Below are positions 1 to 9,086 of a stretch of DNA of 64,000 nucleotides, one piece after another. Origin of the DNA: Candidatus Methylacidiphilales bacterium (GTDB lineage: Bacteria; Verrucomicrobiota; Verrucomicrobiia; Methylacidiphilales; CAZTYG01). A model generated the notes under the pieces. The model was not told the origin of the DNA. It saw nothing but the letters and a program-made list of their open reading frames with translations, and made no database searches. The stretch is taken from positions 24,654 through 88,653 of the forward strand of contig JANRJG010000042.1 in NCBI GenBank assembly GCA_033875315.1. The letters are read 5' to 3'. Each line of letters opens with the position of its first letter. Within the stretch, counting starts at the first letter, position 1. A program made the translations under genes and the position numbers.

Positions 1-1
1 C

Positions 2-154
2 CACACCTGTGCCATGCCCGTCGTCTGGACCAAACAATGGGGCGCGGGCCGCGTCTTTTACAATGCCCTCGGCCATGATCCCAAAGAATTCCTCGACCAT
101 CCCCACGTCCGCCAGATGACTGTCCGCGGCCTCCTCTGGGCCGCACGTTCCTGA
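2..154 (+). CDS. ThuA-like domain protein, C-terminal end (partial)
   Basis: Only the last 50 codons are in the window; the 5' end lies upstream. The visible peptide contains VVWTKQWGAGRVFYNALGHD and ends in GLLWAARS. This matches the closing part of ThuA (trehalose utilisation)-like domains, where a G-x-G-R-V-F-Y-x-x-L-G-H-D strand is followed by a terminal helix containing G-x-L-W-A. The fold is class I glutamine amidotransferase-like; its role is poorly defined, but such genes commonly sit among sugar-catabolism genes. The Gfo/Idh/MocA oxidoreductase that follows on the same strand fits that context. The family call rests on this motif alone. Confidence 0.7.
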   Translation, partial: HTCAMPVVWTKQWGAGRVFYNALGHDPKEFLDHPHVRQMTVRGLLWAARS

Positions 155-169
155 ATTGGCACAAGGCAG

Positions 170-330
170 TTCACCGCGAAGCAGAACCACATGATTGGAA
201 ATACCTTTTTTAGTACTCCAACCCCGATGTATAAGGATCGGGGTTGGATTCATGCTCATCGATCGGTGAATGAAGTTTTGCCAGCCAATACCCGTATGCC
301 TTCGCGAACTTCGTGTTCTTCGTGGTAAAA
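170..330. repeat. Intergenic repeat-like element with inverted ends
   Basis: The spacer between the ThuA-like gene and the oxidoreductase begins with TTCACCGCGAAG (170-181) and ends with a CTTCG-rich run, CTTCGTGTTCTTCGTGGTAA (308-327). The two ends are imperfect inverted copies. The spacer at 32004-32173 has the same layout: CTCACCGCGAAG at one end and CTTCGCGCCCTTCGTGGTGA-like sequence at the other. The cores differ. This looks like a dispersed, non-coding palindromic repeat; its function is unknown. Confidence 0.5.
217..248. repeat. Perfect 12-bp inverted repeat (hairpin)
   Basis: TCCAACCCCGAT (217-228) is followed by an 8-nt loop and its exact complement, ATCGGGGTTGGA (237-248). There is no T-run after the stem on either strand, so it is not a textbook rho-independent terminator. 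It sits 63 nt after the ThuA-like stop and may protect or end that transcript. It forms the core of the surrounding repeat-like element. Confidence 0.6.
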
Positions 331-370
331 CAACCTCATCTAAGCGGCTGAGAACCACCCAACGATTTTT

Positions 371-1405
371 ATGAAAACCTACGCCAAAGCCAAAGACATC
401 AAGGTCGGCGTCGTCGGATACGGCGGCGCCTTCAACATGGGACGCCAGCACCTCAAGGAAATGCAGGCCGCCGGCATGACCCCGGTCGCCGTGGCTGAAG
501 TCGACCCCGCACGGCTCGCCGTGGCCACACAGGATTTTCCCGGCATCCAGACCTACGCAACCGTCGCGGAAATGCTGAAGAAGTCCGATGTCGAGTTGAT
601 CGTGCTCATCACCCCGCACAACACCCACGCCCCCCTCGCCCTCCAGTGCCTGAAGGCCGGACGCCATGTCGTTAGCGAAAAACCCCTCGCCATCACCACC
701 GTCGAGGTCGATGCCATGATCACCGCGGCCAAAAAATCCGGCGTCATGCTCTCCACCTACCACAACCGCCATTGGGATGGCCGCATCCTCCAGGCGGTCG
801 AACTGGTCAAAAAGAAAAAAACCATCGGCGACATCCTCCGCATCGAATGCCACATGGGCGGCTACAACAAGCCCGGGGATTGGTGGCGCAGCAGCCGCAG
901 CATTTCCGGCGGCATCCTTTACGATTGGGGGGTCCATCTTTTGGAATACTCCTTGCAACTCATCGACGCTCCCGTGACCGAAGTCAGCGGCTTCGCCCAC
1001 CAGGGCTTCTGGGGCCCCAAGACCCCCTGGGGCAAGGACGCCAATGAAGACGAGGGTTTCGCCGTGGTTCGTTTCCAAAGCGGCCAGTGGCTGACCCTCT
1101 GCATCACCCAGATCGATTCCAAGGGCAAGGATGGCTGGGTGGAAATCACCGGCACGAAGGGGACCCTGCTCCTGGACGGCCCGCACTCCACCCTCTACCA
1201 ACACGCCGACGGAAAATCCCTCACCACCCGCCTGCCCAATCCGAAGGATGAGGGCGCGAGATACTACCAAAACGTGGCCCGCCACTTGGTGAAGGGGGAG
1301 AAGCTCGTCATCACCGGCGAATGGTCCCGCCGCCCGATCCACATCCTGGACTTGGCCGCCCAAAGCGCCAAGAAAGGCAAATCCCTCCCGGCCAAATACG
1401 GCTGA
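371..1405 (+). CDS. Gfo/Idh/MocA family oxidoreductase
   Basis: This 344-residue protein has an N-terminal Rossmann fold (KVGVVGYGGAFNMG, residues 11-24). The family's E-K-P signature follows at 103-105, where the Lys is the usual catalytic residue. The C-terminal alpha/beta substrate domain includes SISGGILYDWGVHLLEY, with the Asp/His pair typical of the family. Members oxidise or reduce sugars and inositols using NAD(P); the substrate cannot be read from sequence. There is no signal peptide, so it is cytoplasmic. The ATG at 371 has no strong Shine-Dalgarno sequence. It shares a strand with the ThuA-like gene 216 nt upstream but is probably transcribed separately. Confidence 0.88.
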   Translation: MKTYAKAKDIKVGVVGYGGAFNMGRQHLKEMQAAGMTPVAVAEVDPARLAVATQDFPGIQTYATVAEMLKKSDVELIVLITPHNTHAPLALQCLKAGRHVVSEKPLAITTVEVDAMITAAKKSGVMLSTYHNRHWDGRILQAVELVKKKKTIGDILRIECHMGGYNKPGDWWRSSRSISGGILYDWGVHLLEYSLQLIDAPVTEVSGFAHQGFWGPKTPWGKDANEDEGFAVVRFQSGQWLTLCITQIDSKGKDGWVEITGTKGTLLLDGPHSTLYQHADGKSLTTRLPNPKDEGARYYQNVARHLVKGEKLVITGEWSRRPIHILDLAAQSAKKGKSLPAKYG

Positions 1406-1476
1406 CGCACCTAGATGGAGTCCTCAGAGCGCCAGCGGCTGCGAACTCAGAATACCCAAAGCCTGAAGCAATCCCC

Positions 1477-2247
1477 TCACTCCGCCCCGGAGGCCTTCAT
1501 GAGGCGGGCAGCGATGCGCCGCACCCAGCAGCGCGGGACAAATCGAACACTGAAGGAAAAGAGTTCCTGGAAAGCCGAGGTCCAGGCCACGGCGGCTTGG
1601 CCCTCCAATTGTCCCATGCCCGCACGCACCACCTCGCCGACCGACTGGCTGCGGGCAAAGAAACGGGGGTTCATCCCGGCCACTTGCTGGAACTCGGTGT
1701 CAACCGGGCCCGGACACAGGCAGCCCACATGCACCCCGAATCCGCGCGCTTCCTCGTGAACCGCCTCGGAAAAGGAAACCACGAAGGCCTTGCTGGCGGC
1801 ATAGACGGCAAAGTACGGCACGGGTTGGAAGGCCGCGGTGGAGGCGATGTTGAGGATGAATCCCGAACGACGTTCGCACATACCGGGGAGAAAGAGTCGG
1901 GTCAGGCGCACCAGACTCTCGACGTTGACCCGCAGCATGGCCGTGATGTCGTCCTCGGACATTCGCACCAGCCCGGCCTGTTTGCCCAGGCCGGCATTGT
2001 TGACCAATCCACCCGGTGTCGCCCCCAGTGCGGCCACCCGGGCCAAAATCCGGGCCGGTGCATCAGGGTCGGCCACATCTTCGACGAAGATCTCCGCCAA
2101 GGGTCCGAGTTCCCGGGCCAGGGACTCCAACCTTTCGTGACGTCGCGCCACCAACAGCACCCGATGGCCACGGGCGACAAAAGCGCGGGCAAAGCCCTCA
2201 CCGATCCCGCTGCTCGCCCCGGTCACGACCACGATCGATGGTTTCAT
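1477..2247 (-). CDS. Short-chain dehydrogenase/reductase (SDR)
   Basis: A 256-residue classical SDR. It has the TGASSGIG cofactor loop at 9-16, NNAG at 83-86, and the catalytic Ser136, Tyr149 and Lys153 in the YAASK motif. An Arg-Arg pair after the second strand (VARRHERL) suggests NADPH preference. It catalyses an NAD(P)-dependent alcohol/carbonyl interconversion; the substrate is unknown. It resembles the DltE/YqjQ-like group of general SDRs. It is divergent from ispF, with a 71-nt shared upstream region, and convergent with the oxidoreductase. Confidence 0.9.
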   Translation of the reverse strand: MKPSIVVVTGASSGIGEGFARAFVARGHRVLLVARRHERLESLARELGPLAEIFVEDVADPDAPARILARVAALGATPGGLVNNAGLGKQAGLVRMSEDDITAMLRVNVESLVRLTRLFLPGMCERRSGFILNIASTAAFQPVPYFAVYAASKAFVVSFSEAVHEEARGFGVHVGCLCPGPVDTEFQQVAGMNPRFFARSQSVGEVVRAGMGQLEGQAAVAWTSAFQELFSFSVRFVPRCWVRRIAARLMKASGAE

Positions 2248-2318
2248 GCCATTATTCTATCCCGGGGTGGCCAAAAGAAAAGCATTGGCGGGCGCGGAGG
2301 CGTTTCTATCCTCCCCCC

Positions 2319-2801
2319 ATGCAACGCGTTGGTCTGGGTTATGATGTCCACCGCCTGGTCACCGGGCGCCCCCTTTTCCTCGGCGGGATCGAGATCCCCC
2401 ACAGCCATGGTCTCGACGGCCATTCCGACGCCGACGTGCTCATCCACGCCATCGCCGACGCCCTTCTCGGCGCCATCGGCTCGGGCGACATCGGCTTCCA
2501 TTTCCCCAACAACGACCCCCGCTGGAAGGGTGCTCCCAGCCGGATCTTCCTCGAGGAAATCCGCCGCATGATCGATGCCCAGGGCGGGAAAATCATCAAC
2601 ATCGACGCCTCCCTCATCGCCGAAGCCCCGAAAATTGTCCCGCATCTGGCCGCCATGAAAGCCGCCCTCGGCAGCGCACTCGGACTCGACCCCAAGCGCA
2701 TCGGCATCAAGGCCACCACCAACGAAGGCATGGGCTTCGTCGGCCGCCAGGAAGGCATGGGGGCCTTCGCCGTCGCCCTCGTCGACCTGCCCGAGGGTTG
2801 A
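2319..2801 (+). CDS. ispF: 2-C-methyl-D-erythritol 2,4-cyclodiphosphate synthase
   Basis: IspF converts CDP-methylerythritol 2-phosphate to the 2,4-cyclodiphosphate, the fifth step of the MEP isoprenoid pathway, in the cytoplasm as a trimer. The protein is 160 residues, the usual size. It has GYDVH with metal ligands Asp9 and His11, the DGHSDADVLIHA motif with His43, GSGDIGFHFP, and the C-terminal TNEGMGFVGRQEG. The start is set by the N-terminal MQRVGLGYDVH. No clear ribosome-binding site precedes it, only a C-run. It is followed after 2 nt by tmk and then holB, an apparent operon. dxs of the same pathway is at 25.7 kb. Confidence 0.96.
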   Translation: MQRVGLGYDVHRLVTGRPLFLGGIEIPHSHGLDGHSDADVLIHAIADALLGAIGSGDIGFHFPNNDPRWKGAPSRIFLEEIRRMIDAQGGKIINIDASLIAEAPKIVPHLAAMKAALGSALGLDPKRIGIKATTNEGMGFVGRQEGMGAFAVALVDLPEG

Positions 2802-2803
2802 GA

Positions 2804-3457
2804 ATGATGAGTGGCATGAGACCGCGTCTGATCAGTTTCGAGGGGGGCGAGGGTTGCGGCAAATCGACCCAACTCGGCCTGTTGGTGCAACGCCTGCAAT
2901 CCGCCGGACAAACCGTGGTCACCCTGCGCGAACCGGGTGGCACGGAAGTGGGTGAAGTCATCCGCGACCTGCTCAAGCACCACCCTGCCGGCCACGGCAT
3001 GAGTGCCGAAACCGAATTGTTGCTCTTCGCCGCCAGCCGGGCCGAACTGGTGCGCAAACGCATCGTCCCCGCCCTCGAAGCCGGACAATGGGTGGTCTGC
3101 GACCGTTTCCTCGATTCCACCACTGTATATCAAGGCATCGCCCGCGGGTTGGAGGCGGAGTCCGTGGCCGCGATCAACCGTTTTGCCATCGCCGGGCACA
3201 CGCCCGGCCTGACCCTGGTGCTGGACACCGATCCTGCCGAAGCCCGCGAGCGGATGCGCCTGCGCGACGGCGAGAAAGCGGACCGGATGGAAAGCGAACC
3301 GATGGATTTCTACCACCGGGTGGCCGGTGGCTTCCGCAATCTGGCCGCGCAAAACCCCGACCGTATCCGCCTGGTCCCGGCCTCGGGCCCGGTCGGGGAA
3401 GTGGCCCAATCCGTCCTCAAGGAGTTCCGTCATGCCTTTCCCGGCGTCCTGGATTAA
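2804..3457 (+). CDS. tmk: dTMP kinase (thymidylate kinase)
   Basis: Phosphorylates dTMP to dTDP for DNA synthesis. It has the P-loop FEGGEGCGKST (residues 12-22), LREPGGT with the DRX-like region, and CDRFLDSTTVYQG. The downstream residues EKADRMESE form the LID. ATGs at 2804, 2807 and 2816 and a TTG at 2798 are possible starts. The 2804 start is chosen because GAGGG lies 6 nt upstream; 2816 would give the shortest family-like N-terminus. It sits between ispF and holB and overlaps holB by 26 nt, so translation is probably coupled. Confidence 0.93.
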   Translation: MMSGMRPRLISFEGGEGCGKSTQLGLLVQRLQSAGQTVVTLREPGGTEVGEVIRDLLKHHPAGHGMSAETELLLFAASRAELVRKRIVPALEAGQWVVCDRFLDSTTVYQGIARGLEAESVAAINRFAIAGHTPGLTLVLDTDPAEARERMRLRDGEKADRMESEPMDFYHRVAGGFRNLAAQNPDRIRLVPASGPVGEVAQSVLKEFRHAFPGVLD

Positions 3458-4301
3458 GGAACGATTGGTCCAGAGCCGCGATGCCGGCCGGCTGGCGCAT
3501 GCCTACCTCCTGACGGGGTCGTCGATGGACGACTTGGAACGCCTTTTCCGGGAGTTGGCCGGGGCCCTGCTGAATTCCTCCGCGTCGGAACAACGGGAGC
3601 ACGAAGACCTGCATGTGATCCGGCCCGAATCGAAATCGCGCCGATTGGGCATCGACCAAGTGCGCTCCCTGGAAAAAGAACTGCGCCTCAAATCATACCG
3701 GGGCGGGTTGAAAGTGGCGGGGATAGTCGCCGCCGATCAACTATGCCAGGGGCGGGCCGAAGCGGCCAACGCCTTCCTCAAGACCCTGGAAGAACCCCCC
3801 GACCACAGCGTGCTCTTTCTCTTGAGCGACCGGCCGGAACAGTTGTTGCCCACCATCCGTTCCCGTTGCCTGACCCTGCCATTGCAAAAAGAAGGGCAAG
3901 AAGCACCGACAGCCATCCTGCCCCCCGACTGGTTGGAAGCCTGGCACCAGGCGGGACACGACTCGGCCGATGCCGCCTACCGACGGGCCTCCCTGCTGCA
4001 GGAATTGTTTCGCGCCCTGCGCGAAGCGGCCGAAAGCAAGTTCTCCGACCATCCTGACGGCAGCAAAGAAGAAAAAGATGCCTTGGCCGCTTTGATCGAA
4101 AGCGAGTTCATTCCCCTGCGGGATCGGGCCTTGTCGGAAATCATCAGCTCTACTTGGTCGGTCACCCCGCGTGAATTTGCCCTTTTCCACGGAGGGCGGA
4201 TCTGCTTAGCTCTGGATGATTTGAGGTATGCCCTCAGCCGCAACATCGATCAAAGCTTGGCCATCGACCGGGCCTGCCTGAAGATCAGCGGCCTCATTTA
4301 G
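3432..4301 (+). CDS. holB: DNA polymerase III delta' subunit-like clamp-loader protein
   Basis: A 289-residue clamp-loader subunit of the HolB/DnaX AAA+ fold. It acts with delta and tau/gamma to load the sliding clamp. Visible signatures are AHAYLLTGSS at the N-terminus, AANAFLKTLEEPPDHSVLFL, and PTIRSRCLTLPL containing the SRC motif that supplies the trans arginine. No functional Walker A is present, as expected for delta'. The ATG at 3432 is preceded by AAGGAG with 8-nt spacing and lies inside the 3' end of tmk. The tmk-holB order is widespread. A weak terminator overlaps its stop codon. Confidence 0.88.
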   Translation: MPFPASWIKERLVQSRDAGRLAHAYLLTGSSMDDLERLFRELAGALLNSSASEQREHEDLHVIRPESKSRRLGIDQVRSLEKELRLKSYRGGLKVAGIVAADQLCQGRAEAANAFLKTLEEPPDHSVLFLLSDRPEQLLPTIRSRCLTLPLQKEGQEAPTAILPPDWLEAWHQAGHDSADAAYRRASLLQELFRALREAAESKFSDHPDGSKEEKDALAALIESEFIPLRDRALSEIISSTWSVTPREFALFHGGRICLALDDLRYALSRNIDQSLAIDRACLKISGLI

Positions 4302-4316
4302 GGTTGTTTAGCCCTA
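4299..4316 (+). terminator. Weak hairpin terminator after holB
   Basis: TAGGGTT pairs with AGCCCTA (one G-T wobble) around a 4-nt loop. A T-rich tail with scattered A/G follows. The stem includes the holB stop codon. It separates the ispF-tmk-holB group from accB. Confidence 0.45.
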
Positions 4317-4398
4317 TTTATTGATTCTTTATCTATAAAGTCGTTTTATTTTGACGTTCACGTGAATTTTCATAGTCTCCGTCTCTCGGAGGAAAACT

Positions 4399-4863
4399 AT
4401 GGAACTCAAAGAAATCAAATCGGTGATCGACCTCATGGCCCGGAACGGGCTGACAGAGTTCGAATTGGAGCGAGACAATTTCAAGATTCGTATCTGTAAG
4501 GGGGCGTCCGGCGCCTACCAAGTGGCCGCCCCGGTGCCGATGATGGCCCCGGCCCCACTCCACCATCTGCCCCCTGCCCACCCAGCGGCCCACCCCGCTC
4601 CTCCAGCAGCCCCGGCTTCCGTCGGCGCCGCCATCCACTCCCCCATGGTCGGCACCTTCTACCGCTCCCCCTCCCCCGACTCCCCCTCCTACGTCGAGGT
4701 CGGAACCGAAGTCACGGAAGAAACCGTGGTCTGCATCATCGAAGCCATGAAGGTGATGAACGAAATCAAGGCCGAGGTCAAAGGCGTCATCACCGAGATC
4801 GTGGCCGAAAACGGCAAACCGGTCGAATTCGGCGCCCCGCTCTTCAAGATCCAACCGCGCTGA
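4399..4863 (+). CDS. accB: Acetyl-CoA carboxylase biotin carboxyl carrier protein
   Basis: A 154-residue BCCP of the acetyl-CoA carboxylase complex, which makes malonyl-CoA for fatty-acid synthesis. The N-terminal helix region [20 protein letters not shown] is followed by a Pro/Ala/His-rich flexible linker (about 50-75). The C-terminal biotinyl domain has EAMKVMNE, with the biotinylated lysine at 118. A strong ribosome-binding site (GGAGG, 7 nt before ATG) sets the start. accC follows after 7 nt, the classic accBC operon. The 97-nt upstream gap is AT-rich for this genome and probably holds the promoter. Confidence 0.96.
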   Translation: MELKEIKSVIDLMARNGLTEFELERDNFKIRICKGASGAYQVAAPVPMMAPAPLHHLPPAHPAAHPAPPAAPASVGAAIHSPMVGTFYRSPSPDSPSYVEVGTEVTEETVVCIIEAMKVMNEIKAEVKGVITEIVAENGKPVEFGAPLFKIQPR

Positions 4864-4870
4864 AGACCCC

Positions 4871-6244
<1,374 letters not shown>

Positions 6245-6313
6245 GGGCTTCGTATTTCTCGAAGACGGAAGACGGAGGGCGGACGGCAGACGACGGCCGT
6301 GGGATTCAACAGC

Positions 6314-6961
6314 ATGAGCTCGACCGAAAAGAAAAACGCACTCTCGCGCGCCCGCCTCTATGCCATCCTCGACACAGGCTACAGCGATCCGGGGAACTGG
6401 GCGCAATTGGCAGGGCAATTGATCCGGGGCGGCGCGGGCATTCTTCAGATCCGGGCCAAACACGCCCCGGAAAAAGACATTGTGGCTTGGACGGCCCCTG
6501 TTCTCGCGGTCACCCGGTCTGCGGGCATCCCGCTCATCCTCAACGACCATCCCCACTTGGTTCCAGTGACGGGAGCGGACGGCTGCCATATCGGACAGGA
6601 GGACGGCACGGTGGCCGCGGCCCGGAAATTGGCCGGACCGGATGCCCTGGTCGGCAAATCCACCCACTCACTGGACCAGGCGCGAGCTGCGGAACAGGAA
6701 GCACCGGATTACATCGGCTTCGGCCCGATATTTGCCACCGCCACCAAGCCTGATTACGTGCCCATCGGTACGGAGGCCATCCAGGCCATGGCGAGGGAAA
6801 TCACCCTGCCCGCCTTTTGTATCGGGGGGATCAAGCGGGAGAACGCGGCCGGGCTGGTGGCGATGGGAGCCCGTCGGCTGGTCATTGTTTCCGGACTGCT
6901 GCAGGCTCCCGACCCCGAGGCTTATGCGCGGGAAGTCTTGAACGATTTGCAAAAGCTGTAG
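6314..6961 (+). CDS. thiE: Thiamine phosphate synthase
   Basis: ThiE joins HMP-PP and HET-P (thiazole phosphate) to give thiamine phosphate in the cytoplasm. The 215-residue TIM barrel shows ILQIRAKH (usual QLRxK), LILNDHP, STHSLDQA, GFGPIFATATK, and the phosphate-binding GGI near the C-terminus. The ATG at 6314 is preferred; an in-frame GTG at 6299 would add five residues. A repetitive GACGGA/GGCGGAC tract lies just upstream. No other thi genes are near. The last three codons and the stop lie inside a dispersed repeat (6952-7033), so the native C-terminus may have been replaced. Confidence 0.92.
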   Translation: MSSTEKKNALSRARLYAILDTGYSDPGNWAQLAGQLIRGGAGILQIRAKHAPEKDIVAWTAPVLAVTRSAGIPLILNDHPHLVPVTGADGCHIGQEDGTVAAARKLAGPDALVGKSTHSLDQARAAEQEAPDYIGFGPIFATATKPDYVPIGTEAIQAMAREITLPAFCIGGIKRENAAGLVAMGARRLVIVSGLLQAPDPEAYAREVLNDLQKL

Positions 6962-7033
6962 AGTGTTTTCTGTTTTATCAGCGAATCGTTCTCGTTCCTC
7001 GGGGATGGAGAGAACAAGCACGAGAGCGAGTAA
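6952..7033. repeat. Dispersed repeat, copy A (related to 63720-63818)
   Basis: From the thiE stop region onward the sequence aligns with 63720-63818. Shared blocks include GCT-TA-AG-GTTTT, AATCGTTCTC and a 28-nt block beginning GGATGGAGAGAAC (one mismatch) that ends GAGCGAGTAA. Copy A lacks about 15 nt of the left arm, so its hairpin is shortened. It is a non-coding interspersed repeat that supplies the thiE stop codon. Confidence 0.7.
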
Positions 7034-7070
7034 TACCAAATCCTACTATGTGGGCGAAAAAGTGCCTTAC

Positions 7071-7145
7071 GGGAGGGCGAAGCTCCTGCTGAGCAGCGTC
7101 TGGCATGATGACTTGAAACCGGCTCGGAGGGAGCCTTGCCGTCCC
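7071..7145. repeat. REP-like imperfect inverted repeat
   Basis: The 24-nt left arm (7071-7094, starting GGGAGGGCGAAGCTCC) matches the reverse complement of 7122-7145 at 18 of 24 positions, with a 27-nt spacer. It lies between the convergent genes thiE and the secreted repeat protein. It may act as a two-way terminator or be a REP element. The rest of this 237-nt spacer shows no coding signal. Confidence 0.5.
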
Positions 7146-7198
7146 AAAAACCCCGTCGCCAAGTCAATGTAACTTGGTGTAAACAGGCGCAAAGCTCC

Positions 7199-8581
7199 CT
7201 AGCGTGTGACAGTGATATTTCCAGAGGACACCGACAGGCGCCAGAAGCGGCGGCTGGTGTTGTTGGTGTCGATGACCTGGACCCCGCTGGCGGTGGCGTT
7301 GACCGTGATGCCGTTGGGTTCCCCGCCCATGATTTCCGTCCAGGCACCGCCCAGGGTCTTCCGGGCCACCACGCCGCCGGTGGTAGCGGTTCCGCTGGCA
7401 TTGGTCCAGACAGTGGCGTTGAGGGAACTGGATGTCGACAACTGCACCTCATAGGTCAGGTCGGGACGTTGGGTGGCATTGGCGGAGAACGTGTAGTTGC
7501 CGGGGGTTCCCGTCAAAACGGGAAGCAGGCTGCGGGCCGAAACGGTGGTGTTGCCAGCACCCAAGGCATAGGCCATCAGGTTGGTGATCCCATCGTTGTT
7601 GGCATCGGCGGTGGCGTTGGCTCCACTGGCCCAGGAAGAATAGCCACCCCCCGTGATGGCCACGACCAGATTGTTGCCGACAACTTGGGGCGTGGAAGCA
7701 AAGACCCCTTCGGGCAGGCTGACCGAGCCAAGGGTGGCATTGCCGGTGATGGATCCAGCCTGAATGAGGGTGTAAGTGCCCGCTGAGGGGCTGCCGCCAT
7801 TGGAAGTGATATTGACCGGGGTGGTGTCCAGGCTGAGGCTCCCAAGTACTTTCAAAGGCACATGGCTGCCGGCTACGTTGATCAAGTTGGCGTTGAACTC
7901 GCCTCCGGTGTTGAAGGTCAGATTGCCGCTGATGGTGCCATTCCCCTGGATTTGGGAAGATTCCCCGATGATGACTTCTCCTGATCCGGTAGCCGAGCCC
8001 GTGGTATTGGTAATCGAAAGTACTCCGCTGCCCAGAACCTGGGTTCCCCCAGTATGGCTACTGGAACTACTCAAAAGCACACGCGCTGTCCTAATGTCCA
8101 GCAACCCATCCCCCGCCAGTCCGGCACTAAAGGCAATTGTGCCCGCGGGATTGAGCAGGCCGGTGCTGACGTTGAAGGTGTCGCCATCGGCAATGGTCAC
8201 TTGTTGGGTGAAGGTGGCGTTCTGAGTGGCTTGGTGGTTGAAAAACCCTCCTGAGGTGAAAGTAATGGGAAGGTGCGCGGTGAACTCTCCGGATATAATG
8301 TCAATCGAGTCCAAGGTCAAGCCGGCGCCTGACAGCGTAAGGGAAAAATTTCCCTGATTGGAATAAAGGGAGGCTACCGTGCCGGAGACCCCCGTGATGG
8401 AAACGGAGGAACCAAAGTCATCCACATTGACCGCGTTGCCGTTGGGAACGCCACCGTCGTCCCAATTGGCGGCATTACTCCAGGAAGTATTGCCGCCACC
8501 GCCGCCAGTCCACGTCGATTGCGCCAGGCAGAATGTGCTGGGCAGCACGGTCACAATCAGAAGAACGATGGTTTTGTTCAT
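7199..8581 (-). CDS. Secreted protein with autotransporter-associated beta-strand repeats
   Basis: A 460-residue exported protein. The signal peptide MNKTIVLLIVTVLPSTFCLA is followed by TWTGGGGGNTSWSNAANWDD, the standard opening of the beta-strand repeat family abundant in Verrucomicrobiota. Gly/Ser/Thr/Asn-rich strands form a likely beta-helix to about residue 310. Near 325 is DANNDGITNLMAYALG, a calcium-binding-like DxNxDG motif seen in secreted verrucomicrobial proteins. The C-terminus is beta-sandwich-like and ends SSGNITVTR. No PEP-CTERM anchor, LPXTG or beta-barrel is visible, so the retention mechanism is unclear. GGAGA lies 6 nt before the ATG. Function unknown. Confidence 0.8.
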   Translation of the reverse strand: MNKTIVLLIVTVLPSTFCLAQSTWTGGGGGNTSWSNAANWDDGGVPNGNAVNVDDFGSSVSITGVSGTVASLYSNQGNFSLTLSGAGLTLDSIDIISGEFTAHLPITFTSGGFFNHQATQNATFTQQVTIADGDTFNVSTGLLNPAGTIAFSAGLAGDGLLDIRTARVLLSSSSSHTGGTQVLGSGVLSITNTTGSATGSGEVIIGESSQIQGNGTISGNLTFNTGGEFNANLINVAGSHVPLKVLGSLSLDTTPVNITSNGGSPSAGTYTLIQAGSITGNATLGSVSLPEGVFASTPQVVGNNLVVAITGGGYSSWASGANATADANNDGITNLMAYALGAGNTTVSARSLLPVLTGTPGNYTFSANATQRPDLTYEVQLSTSSSLNATVWTNASGTATTGGVVARKTLGGAWTEIMGGEPNGITVNATASGVQVIDTNNTSRRFWRLSVSSGNITVTR

Positions 8582-8642
8582 TTTATTCTCCGCTGTAATT
8601 TGATAGTTTTCCTAACATATTAGTTGACGAGTGGACGGCTCT

Positions 8643-8659
8643 GCATTCAAGCCGAATGC
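8643..8659 (-). terminator. Hairpin at the 3' end of the tad operon
   Basis: GCATTC and GAATGC form a 6-bp stem with a 5-nt loop directly at the stop codon of the DUF192 gene, the last gene of the tad operon. No U-run follows on the minus strand, so it is only a candidate terminator. Confidence 0.35.
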
Positions 8660-9060
8660 TACACCTTGGAAGAAACCCTGTCGCAGGCCGGCACCTGGCG
8701 AACCTGCAATTCCATTCCAGGAGCAAGCCCGACCGCCTCCCCGGCGGGAATCTCCAGACAAGAATAAGCCCCCCGAACCGGCCAAACCAAGGACCAGGGC
8801 CCGATGTGATGCACCACATGGACTATTCGTTGGTTCCGGTCGAGGAAGATGGCATCAATGGGAAATTGCATGAAAAACATGTGGATGGAATCACAGGGAA
8901 GGAGCCAGATGCCGGTGCCGGATGCCAGCGCCCTGCGTCCGAGAAGGCCACGCAGGCGGAACCACGGACCGGGTCGGTACTCGACGTGAGACAAGACCCT
9001 GCCGCCTGGCGCGAGGGAAAACTCATATTCACCAGGAAGAATCGTTTTTTTCACATCCAT
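8659..9060 (-). CDS. DUF192 domain protein, last gene of the tad operon
   Basis: A 133-residue protein. Its core matches DUF192: TGIWLLPCDSIHMFFMQFPI, then DAIFLDRNQRIVHVVHHIGP and a closing IPAGEAVGLAPGMELQV. These small beta proteins have no established function; many have a signal peptide but this one shows none. The start ATG at 9060 (MDVKKTILPGEYEF) lies 26 nt after the TadG stop. A longer in-frame reading would only antisense the TadG gene's 3' end. Its position argues for co-transcription with the pilus genes, but not for a proven role in them. Confidence 0.78.
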   Translation of the reverse strand: MDVKKTILPGEYEFSLAPGGRVLSHVEYRPGPWFRLRGLLGRRALASGTGIWLLPCDSIHMFFMQFPIDAIFLDRNQRIVHVVHHIGPWSLVWPVRGAYSCLEIPAGEAVGLAPGMELQVRQVPACDRVSSKV

Positions 9061-9086
9061 GGGATCATCGTATTGGGTTGAAGGCC

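Noticed and set aside
2016..2318. In-frame extension upstream of ispF
   Set aside because: Runs antisense to the SDR gene; the conserved IspF N-terminus begins at 2319.
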